Of a stretch of 64,000 nucleotides of DNA, positions 55,801 to 64,000 are shown piece after piece; position 1 is the first letter of the stretch; each line of letters starts with the position of its first letter. Made by a program: the position numbers and the translations under genes. Origin of the DNA: Siderastrea siderea (Eukaryota > Cnidaria > Anthozoa > Scleractinia > Rhizangiidae); the NCBI GenBank assembly GCA_964030785.1, contig OZ034978.1:5279001-5343000 (forward strand). Direction: 5' to 3'. Below the pieces are notes generated by a model, which was not told where the DNA came from, made no database searches, and worked only from the letters and a program-made list of their open reading frames with translations.

Positions 55801-56910
55801 CATGAGAGGACGGATAAAGCGTTAACTGTAAGTATCGTTTCACGCAGAGCTTTCTTCGGCTTTTCTTAGGAAAGTGTGAAAATCTGTTTAACTGTTGGAA
55901 ATCGAGCTATCATCGCTTCTAATGAAGCCACGGGGAATATTGTAAAATGACACTATGCTCTGAATGTAAGACATAAAGTTCTGGTTTTCGTCGAAACGTG
56001 ATTCCCTGAAATAAATAAAAGACTGAATTTTGTGACATTCCGCCACGAGTAAGTTGTACACAGTCTTTCACCCCTTCCGGCTAGCCGATGAAATTGTTTT
56101 CTAAGGCAAAGCTGTGTTCGATTTCGAATTTATCCTCGTTATTTATCCTCCGACTATTCTTGGAGGCTAACAAAGCGTAAATCAAGGCGTATCAGAGGAG
56201 GTGATCTAATGTCTCTCAATAATTCACGCGGATTTCCGTCCATCCTGTTAGTAAACTTTTCGATTTTGCAGACAAGGGGTAAAACTAAGCTCTCGAAGAA
56301 TGGAAAGAAAAACATGAAGTTCTTTGTTATCCTGTCGCGATCAACAAAAACAAGGAGCAGTGTCTCTGGCTTTTCAACACAGGTTATTCGAGCAAAAATA
56401 TGTGTGCGAGTGTGCGAGCGATTGAGACTATAATAAAGTTATTTGATTTTGATTTGTAAAAACCGCCTGCCGCGAGAAAACGTGCCTCGCTTTTGCATTG
56501 AGCCGAGCACAACGAGTGTGTAACTGTGCGCCCCAAAATGTATCATTGTACAATCTCTACAGGAATGCCGGATCACAAGCTGCGTTTATTCCCTTCCAAC
56601 TGATGTAATTTTCTCACTATTTCGAAAACTTCAGTTTTCAGTGTCTTATTTTATTTATTTTATTTGCAATGTCTGCTATTTCTAGTTTCTCCGAAAGTTC
56701 TAAATACGTACAGAAACCCATCAACTGGTACGGGCGAAACTCGATTTGTGCTTGCTCAGCGTATGTCTGTATAAATATTCTCGCGTGAGTTTTAAAAGAC
56801 TCAGTCAATGCGTCTGTGATTCTTGTCACCTTCTTCAGTTGCAAGTTTGAACCGCATTCTTAGATTTTATGAAAAATGTTTCGCTTCCACAAATCATTTT
56901 TAAACTGAAT

Positions 56911-57099
56911 TAGACTACGGGAAGTCTCTCTTTCCGCTCTGACAGGGACAGTCGAGGAAAACGAGCAAGCGGGCGAGCGACCGCGAAATCGCCTGCGGGG
57001 TTGAAACGTGACGGGCGTGTCGAGCCGCTAGTGTAGTGAGCGGAAAGAGAGACCGCCCCACAATCGCCATCGCCAAAATTAGAGACTTCTCGCAGTCTA
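56911..57099. mobile_element. 189-bp MITE with TAGACTACG / CGCAGTCTA ends
   Basis: A longer relative of the element at 23240-23407, at the equivalent place in copy R. Both contain the CGGCTCGACACG(C/G)(C/G)CGTCACG-type core (here on the opposite strand). Confidence 0.7.
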
Positions 57100-57563
57100 T
57101 GCTAGCGAAAGATGAGTCATCTTAAGAGCAGGGGTGGTTGCTACCGTCACAAAAAAACAAATATTCTTCAACTAAATTATGGACTGGCAAAATGGACATT
57201 GCAATAACTGAAATTTCAAATATCTTTCCATAAATCAGAGTTAGTAAGTGGCAAAAATACTGTCAACTTAGTGGACAGTCCTTCTAACAGAAGAGGTGCC
57301 TCTTCCATCGTCTGACTTGTTTAATAGACCGAAAAAGCAAAGCCGATTTCAAACACTACTGATTTCTTCTGATTCTTTCCTTAACATCTTACTGCAACCA
57401 GACCTTGTAAACAAATTAATGTGGATTAGCTAAAATTAATTTTAATAAATAAATTTGGTATCCAACTTGTCATACAATGCTGTTTTGCGTTTGTTCGGTC
57501 CACACAAATTCCCGCCGAAATTATAGACATCATAGTGCTTTTATTGAGCACTGATCACTGATC

Positions 57564-58260
57564 GGGGGCGTTCCTGCCTTTACGCGAAATACGCAAATGC
57601 GTACCAGAATTTCTCCCCTTTAATATGATATTTTTCTATTTGACGGCTTATAATATAGAAGTGGAAATTAGAACTCAAGTATAAGTGGATAAGATAATGT
57701 TGTGCAATTTCAATATTGGCATTTTCTTCAACACACTTCATAGTACGGAGAAGTGCGCCCGGACTAATTATATTGTCTCTTCGTCTTGTACTTTCAAGTA
57801 AAACTGATATAAGTGCGTGCAATTGTATAACAGGAGATACAAACACTGCTGGAAAACGAAATTAGCTGTAGCCTTTGTTATTTTGCGAGAACGACAATAC
57901 GATTGAAATAATAAACGTTTTTTCTGACTGTAATCATAATCTGTAACTATGTTTTTTTCCCTTCGGCTAAGGGAAGGACCATTAGAAAAGTTATGGGGGG
58001 GAGGGGGGGGCGAGCAAAGTACAAAAAATTCATGCAACGGAAAATTGAGTGAAAAAATTCATACACAACGAGTAGCCCAGAAAAAAAGTTCCTGCATACG
58101 GAAAAACTATATTTTCCTACAAGGGAAATGTCAACAAAAAATTCGTGCAGCTGGAAAATCCCCCCCACCCCCCATCACCTCAGTAACTTTTCTAATGGTC
58201 CGTCCCTAAGTATCAATCTGACTTTGTGCGTACTGCCAAAAAATGTCTGGGAACGCCCCT
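57564..58260. mobile_element. ~700-bp TIR element (hAT-like) nested in copy R
   Basis: Inverted ends GGGGGCGTTCC and GGAACGCCCCT, flanked by CTGATC on both sides (left 57558-57563, right 58262-58267; imperfect 8-bp). Copy L has the uninterrupted sequence GATCGGCTTCGATCAGTGCTC, which confirms the insertion. Confidence 0.75.
57971..58206. mobile_element. 236-bp MITE nested inside the previous element
   Basis: TIR GGGA(A/C)GGACCATTAGAAAAG on both ends, with TAA flanks at 57968-57970 and 58207-58209. G and C runs lie just inside the ends. Confidence 0.8.
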
Positions 58261-58554
58261 GCTGATCGAAGCCGATCCAAAATAGTGGCGAGAAAAACCT
58301 GGCATGTAATTCATGTAACTTCGCGTTTGTGATTAGCAATGATTTATAGCTGTAATGAGTCGACGAAATCTTAAATGCAACCAAGCCATGTCTGAGATAA
58401 ATAACAACGCTGTTAAATTCAGAGAATTACAGATCTAACATGTGGGGTCGTCTCTCATATACCGGATATGTGGCTTTGTTCAGTTCTTGTAGCCCTCTAG
58501 TATTTTCCCATGCCGACAAGACTACTGAGCTAGCAGCTACAATTATACCGGTAA

Positions 58555-59493
58555 GGGAAGGTACGTTTTTTCTTGGGGGGGGGGGGGGGGAGGGCTGGGG
58601 AATTTTGGGATTTTTTTCCCAAAAAAGTGTTGGCCCTCCCTTGCATTTTAATGAAAACACTCCTGACCCCCCACCTTTAGGTGACTGACAAAAGTGCGAC
58701 CCTCCCCTCACTACTACATGGTATGTTCCATGCTGTAGAAACCTCAGAACGTTTCGCTTGTGAACGCAAAGTGTTTGAATATGAATATATGTCGATATTG
58801 AATGTGTGCACGCTGAAACAAAGAAAATGCGAACAATCAGTGTGGGATATTTACGTTTTATAGCTGAAGTTTGAATATGGAAGTATTTGAGTATTATAAA
58901 AGTTTTCAACATAAAATATCTAAGGGAAAATACACGCGCTTCTTTCTCCGAGTAGCCGACATTGCTGTTGGTTATTTTAACAGAAAGGTTTATTTGTTTA
59001 GCATGCGAAATCTGCCTCTCAAAAACAAATATTTCCTACATTTCCGACAGGGTAAAGCGCATTGTTGGATCTACTAGTAACTCTTCAGAACTAAACAACT
59101 CAGGAGATTAGGCAGCGGATAGCCAACAGCAAGAGGCTGAAGAAACGATACCTGAGTCAAGTACTTCTCGATACGGACGCAAAAGGACACGAGTCCTCCG
59201 AGAAAAACTATGTGCCATGGCATAATATACTTGTACAAATGCAACCTAGTACCTATAACAAAACACCAAATTAAATCAAAGTAGGTGAAAACAAAAACTT
59301 AATCTGTAAGAAAAATGGCAAGCAACATCACGAAAATTCTCATTAAAAAATTCCGGAAAAGATGTGTGACCCTCCCTTGAATAGCTCACATGAGGTATGG
59401 CCCTCCCCTTTTGGTGCTCACTTTCACTGATGACCCTCCCCTCTGAGACCCCAGCCCTCCCCCCCCCCCCCCCAAGAAAAAACGTACCTTCCC
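58555..59493. mobile_element. 939-bp TIR element with TAA target duplication, nested in copy R
   Basis: TIR GGGAAGGTACGTTTTTTCTT then a G run, mirrored at the right end by a C run. TAA duplications lie at 58552-58554 and 59494-59496. Copy L shows the empty site (GCAAAATCATTACCGCTATA). Short open frames at 58681-58863 and 58871-59077 have no recognisable homology. The 3-bp TAA site suggests Harbinger-like mobilisation. Confidence 0.85.
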
Positions 59494-60043
59494 TAATGAT
59501 TTTGCGCGGCTTACATACAGATTCAACTTAACGGAGTCCACTACGCGAGACTTTTGTAAAGGACAGCAGGGAAGATTTTTCTAATCTTGTTCACTGTAAT
59601 CTAGTTTGAACTTATCCCATTGTTTGATACAAAACGAAAACAAGATGTCGATTCCCAGACTTCAAGTATAAAGTCAATCTAATCACATCGCTTTTAGGCT
59701 TCGGAAACGAGTGCACTGACGGTGTTGGAAGGAAAATAACCACTGAAATCAGCGTTTAAGAACCATTTGTGACATCGCATCGTTTCTCAAGAAAATGAAA
59801 CCAGAAACTGCAAGAAAACACTTCATTGATCCTTTTGGTTACTGGCATCCGGTGGCAAATAATAATGTACAAAAGTCAACAGTCAAATACTAGTCGCATC
59901 CAACGAACAGAACAAGCGTCATTATTTTGCTTTTCGTCGCGTTTTTTTATTTTTGTTTTTTTATTTTTCGATTGCTTATACCTTGAGCGGTCTCAGCATG
60001 CTGCAGGTAAATTTTATAAATGAGTTTTTGGTTCGAATTTCCT

Positions 60044-60200
60044 ATTAGAATTTCCTATTTCCTGTTTCCTATTTCCTATTTCCTATTTCCTATTTCCTAT
60101 TTCCTATTTCCTATTTCCTATTTCCTGTTTCCTATTTCCTATTTCCTGTTTCCTGTTTTCTGTTTCCTATTTCCTATTTCCTATTTCCTATTTCCTGTTC
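60044..60200. repeat. (TTTCCTA)n microsatellite
   Basis: About twenty 7-bp units with TTTCCTG variants, bounded by GTTCGAATTTCC words; located inside copy R near its right end and absent at the equivalent place in copy L. Confidence 0.9.
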
Positions 60201-60915
60201 GAATTTCCTATTTCGAGTTTTTGGTTCGAATTTCCAAAATTGTCTGGTGATGACTTGTGAATGATGCGTAACACACCTCTATGGGAAAATCAAGTCACGT
60301 TTTATTATGACTTGATGACATGTATTAGTCTGTCCTTACGTCTCCGCGGTTCTGGTTTACATTTGATGCAGTGACATTTCGATCATGAAGCAGCAGATTA
60401 AGACGCCTTGCGGTAAGCCTATTAGATACGCTTGAAAAACCCCTCACAAATTCTTAGAAAAGTTTTCTAAGAATTTGTATGGGACAACAGCAGGTACTTT
60501 AACAGTTCGCGCTTTCTCCGTCCTGTCATGCTATGCCACTTTGTGACGTCACAGAGGTGTGCCTAAGTGGCTTTTCATGACCTCTCTCTGGACAGATTGT
60601 TGGATCACTCTGATTGGCTGTTACTCAAAAACATTACGAGTACCTCTCAATCAACCAATCAATCGATTGGAATTTGTTCATGAACAATAATCCCCCCTTT
60701 TTTCCTGTTTGATCAACTCATGAATGAGTTATGGCGTCGATAAATAACGGCTCCTTCGAGAACTGAAGTCAGATTGAACCAGGACAGGATATCTACCGAA
60801 GGTAAGCTTCGTAACACTTTTCATAATTTCCTGTATTCAGCATAGCTTTTTGGTCGTCTACTACATCACATGGCACTGTTTAAGTTGGCATTAAGTTGGC
60901 TGGCTTGCTGAATTC

Positions 60916-60923
<8 letters not shown>

Positions 60924-60978
<55 letters not shown>
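60924..60978. repeat. (AG)n dinucleotide microsatellite
   Basis: Uninterrupted GA/AG repeat of about 55 bp, immediately before the next minisatellite. Confidence 0.95.
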
Positions 60979-60979
<1 letters not shown>

Positions 60980-60988
60980 CAGATTGAA

Positions 60989-61218
60989 GGGCACTTTTGC
61001 AACGTAAAATAGGGCACTTATGTCACGTTAGGGCACTTTTGTCACGTGCCATAGGGCACTTATGTCACTTAGGGCACTTTTGTCACGTACCATAGGGCAC
61101 TTATGCAACGGTAGGGCACTTTGGTCACCTAAGGTAGGGCACTTATGTCACGTTAGGGCACCTTTGTAACGTTGCATAGGGCACTTTGCAACGTTGGATA
61201 AGGCACCTTTTTAACGTA
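60989..61218. repeat. Minisatellite of alternating GGGCACTT units
   Basis: About ten units of 20-26 bp built on (A)GGGCACTTnTGTCACGT. Units ending in a direct TTAGGGCAC junction alternate with units carrying an extra CCATA or GCATA before the next AGGGCAC. Each unit has a CACGT or AACGT core. Confidence 0.85.
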
Positions 61219-62368
61219 ACAGAAACATGGGGCCCTTATCTTAAAATGCTTTGTGCCAATATAGGGTGGTTCGGAACATGTTTTAGCAATTGAGAATGGG
61301 ATCTGATGTTTTATGCGTTGCAAAATAGGTATTAAATATAAGTGCTTTTTCGCAAAAGTGCCGTTAGCACTATGCACTACCTTAAGGCTTTAAAACCCTC
61401 ATACCCAATGTTCATTTTTGGTGACGCAATGTTTTGTTTAATGCAAAAACTGTAATTTCTGAATCAGTTTTGAATTGCTGGCGTTTTTCGAAAATAAAAT
61501 CCGTGAATTTTTTTTACTGGCTGGAGATTCTAGACCCCGCGGAAATTAAAGGCGTTAGTGTGTATCACTCACAAATATAAATTTCTTTCAGGAAGCTAAT
61601 AGAGATGATTCTCAACTTTTCAAAACATTCAAGCCTTCATAGTAAGCGCTATTTACGGCGGCGTTTATGTGCAAGTGCAGTGTTACTATCGAAAATAAGT
61701 TAACAAGAGGCAATATACTTCAAAGAGTTCTTAAAATCTTAAGTAACTGTTTAATGAACTGATAGTAATGCTTAGCAGTGTTGAAAACGGAATTTCATTC
61801 ACAGAAAGTGCTTGAAAATTAAAACATAAGAGCTCAATTTGCTCATTAACTATCATAGACTTCAAAGTAATGTAAACGTACAAGTGACAGAAAGTGCCTT
61901 ACTTATCTCAACACAACAAACTTAAAATCAAATTTAACATGACAAACCTCCACATTGAGAGAATAGGTCTTAATAGCATCCACTTGAGTAAAACACTTGG
62001 ATGCATTGAACTCGTCCGAGAAAAACAAACAAACAAACAAACTTAACAGGTTGCATTCATTAGTTTTTTCTTGTCTTCTTCTCTCGCCTAAGAAGTGAAA
62101 CTGTTTTTTCGGAAAATTCTCCAAAATGTGTGTTTCGCAGACTTTGTTAGGAACGAAATTTAGTAATAAAAATAAAAATCCAGAGTCTTTGTTTGGGGAG
62201 TGTTGTATATTGCTCACTTGAAAAGAAAATGAACAAACTACTAGGGTATATAAGCTTCTATCGAAAGAAGATTCAAAAGTTCAGTGGAGATACTATTACC
62301 CGATAACCTTCCGTAAGAAACACTCTATTGCCTGAAAAACACTATACTATCAGTGCTCCTACTGTAGC
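61219..62368. other. Non-coding gap
   Basis: AT-rich; no gene or known repeat recognised. It is the 3' flank of the recombinase pseudogene. Confidence 0.35.
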
Positions 62369-63758
62369 TTAACGCCTCTTGTTTAACCGTCTCTCATACT
62401 TTAAACGGTTTATGATCTGTTCTACGGTAAATTTGAGCAAAAATTCCTTCCCAGCATCGTCTTTTTCCAGAATGTTCTTGACGACGGGTTTTGAGATTAT
62501 TCCACTCCTGATTGTAGCTCCAAATAACCGAAACAGGTTTTCTTTTTCCTCGCGGGTAAAAATGTTCTTGCTCAGGTAACGTGAATTCGACGGTGGCACA
62601 AAATCCGAAGAACTAGTTAAGAAGCGACTCATTTTGTCCGATAAAGGTTCTTCTTCTTCTGGTAGTTTAGCTTCACCAGCAGTCTCCAGGTGGTTCTTTT
62701 TGTCGATACCACGCCATCCACTGCGAACTCTGTCGTATGCTTTCTTAGGGTCTTGATCGTAAAGGGTCGGGTGGTCTTTTATCTTCTCTCTAACTACTGC
62801 CATTGTGACACGCTTTTGGTTGATTTCTTCGCGGAAAAGCTCTCTTACGGCTGCTTTTTATTGCTCGTTCCACGTTGTTTGCTTCTCCTTGCTACCTTCA
62901 GCACTAACAGGATTTTCATCTTCAGCCTTAGCTATCGACGTGCCTTCTTCCGATGCTTTATTTGTTGTTCTCATAATTGAGGGAAGCACTGCAGCTGCCT
63001 TAATACGCGATTGTTGCTTCTCGTGAAGCTTGTAGTACGTTTGCGCTGTCGACTCTTTATCTGCCAGAAGATCGACGAGTTGTCCTTTCATGCCTTGGTG
63101 GTTAGTGTGTACAGCAGTCACGGCTGAGTTTCGGAATAGGGTTGAACTAATATGCCCCTCTATGCCTGCTTTTTTCCAGGCGGCATTTATCGCGGTTGAT
63201 ATCTGGCCAGATGCGAGCCTCGCTCCACTCCATGACAATATCACAACATCGTCATCATCTTTGGTAAGAGTTACTACACTTCTAACTTCAGCTACAAACA
63301 CTTTCAGGTAATCAAACAAGGTAGGAGACGGCACCACCCTGGCAGGGCCATGTATGCTGCAGTCTTGTGCTTCTTCACACTAATGATGTAACTTCCCTCG
63401 CATCGCTTTGCTTTGTGGAACTCAGCCATAGTCATGTTCGCTAGCACGCCCGATCTATGGGCGTTAGCGATTAGTATTTGAGTTAGGATGAAATCTCTAA
63501 TTAGTGTGTAATCTGCTTGGTTAATTTCAAGGCAGTGGGCCCTACTAAGCTGATTGATGAGGGAGATTGCTCTTCGTGTTGATTCACTCTGCTCAAATTT
63601 AGTGATCATTTCGGCTGATGTTAAGTTAGAAAGATCTTCATCCTGTTTCTCAAGATGCCTGCGTTGACTGTCTTTCTTGTAAGATGATGACCACAAGCGG
63701 GCTTTTTTGTCAATGAAGTTAATAGTAGCATCCTCGACATTCACTCCGTCAAGACGCT
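62369..63758 (-). pseudogene. Host-type tyrosine recombinase (marine-invertebrate family), damaged
   Basis: The minus strand begins after an AG acceptor (about 63759) with ERLDGVNVEDATINFIDK. The first frame carries a core-binding region and HRSGVLANMTMAEF with the first catalytic Arg. A 1-nt shift near 63355 leads to the second frame (HGPARVVPSPTLFDYLKVF, LSWSGARL, TLFRNSAV with the second Arg, DKESTAQTYYKL with the nucleophilic Tyr). A TAA at 62857-62855 then interrupts. The same frame continues (ELFREEINQKRVTMAVV, KAYDRVRSGW, an acidic linker, and an INRLKYERRLNKR end). No mobile-element ends were seen. One shift and one stop make this copy non-functional as read. The family may descend from Crypton- or DIRS-like recombinases. 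Confidence 0.75.
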
Positions 63759-64000
63759 CTGTTAAGATAAAACTGCAGAAATATCTGAGACTTATCAGGT
63801 AGGATTTAATTGTGTCTGGCTTGTAAGTACGTTCTACATTGTTTTAAACAAAGTTACTCGCTGAACATCAAAGTGTACCGGAGAAACTCGCATTTCCATT
63901 ACTATAAACCGTACCTTTCTTTCCATCTCAATGGTAGTATGGTATGGGGTGGCATGATGTAATGTAATAATTAATTTTTATTGCTTGTTCACGTAATAAT
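63759..64000. other. Probable intron upstream of the recombinase exon
   Basis: Preceded by a pyrimidine-poor AG acceptor (minus strand TTATCTTAACAG). The 5' exons, if any, lie beyond the window. Confidence 0.4.

Larger units (their letters stand above)
55801..60530 (+). mobile_element. Right copy (R) of the long non-coding repeat family, with 28-bp TIRs
   Basis: The ends are inverted repeats: CATGAGAGGACGGA at 55801 and its complement with CATGACAGGACGGA at 60530 (24 of 28 match). Without its nested elements it is about 3.1 kb. The empty site is visible in block Y (TTAGGA|CTAAATGCC at 53490/53491), and comparison shows no obvious target duplication. It is reverse-oriented to 17031-24336. No transposase; presumably non-autonomous. 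Confidence 0.75.

Noticed and set aside
60020..60250. 76-codon open frame rich in Phe/Pro/Ile/Ser/Tyr
   Set aside because: Simply the translation of the 7-bp TTTCCTA repeat.
1..64000. CRISPR arrays, operons, prophage, bacterial promoters or riboswitches
   Set aside because: Nothing of the kind is present; the tandem repeats are satellites without unique spacers, and the sequence is eukaryotic.

Overview
The window looks like an animal nuclear genome, most likely an anthozoan cnidarian such as a stony coral. This is inferred from AT-rich, intron-containing DNA, a tRNA-derived SINE of a type I associate with corals, and Ngaro/DIRS, Penelope, Gypsy and LINE relics. Gene families that look expanded in cnidarians also fit: P2X7-C-terminal-like proteins, transposase-derived proteins and host-encoded tyrosine recombinases. 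There are no operons or bacterial signals. Most of the 64 kb is transposable-element DNA, and only one complete, undamaged host-type gene model can be read.

Left third (1-16.1 kb): the 3' end of a Cys-rich protein gene, a LINE 3' end, and a structurally perfect Ty3/Gypsy element (identical 144-bp LTRs, 5-bp target duplication, PBS, PPT, one 1324-codon gag-pol frame). Next come a short inverted-repeat element and a decayed Ngaro-like tyrosine-recombinase retrotransposon with split direct repeats (A1-ORFs-B1-A2-B2, read on the minus strand). A LINE fragment with an internal inversion sits in the Ngaro RT. A Penelope-like fragment carries a 65-bp inverted copy of its own coding end, and another TIR element follows.

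Middle (17-60.5 kb): two oppositely oriented copies of one non-coding repeat family (17.0-24.3 kb and 55.8-60.5 kb) enclose about 31 kb of duplicated DNA. The better-preserved right copy has 28-bp terminal inverted repeats. Both copies carry nested elements, including a fold-back palindrome with about 940-bp arms. The enclosed DNA holds a five-exon minus-strand gene (25.9-32.6 kb) for a predicted 600-residue type II membrane protein with an RVRR site, with a decayed Thr/Pro-rich repeat just after its stop. It also holds a broken paralogue of that gene carrying a micro-inversion (47.6-48.8 kb) and a transposase-derived pseudogene (36.8-39.9 kb). A P2X7C-like pseudogene with a Cys-rich exon (41.1-42.2 kb) and two damaged copies of a small unrecognised gene (49.8 and 53.8 kb) complete the set. 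Two pairs of directly duplicated non-coding blocks (33.0/43.2 kb and 49.0/52.2 kb) show repeated segmental duplication.

Right end (60.5-64 kb): satellites, then a host-type tyrosine recombinase pseudogene broken by one frameshift and one stop.

Limits: everything was read by eye. Exon joins were checked for splice dinucleotides and phase, but expression, copy number and family names were not tested.
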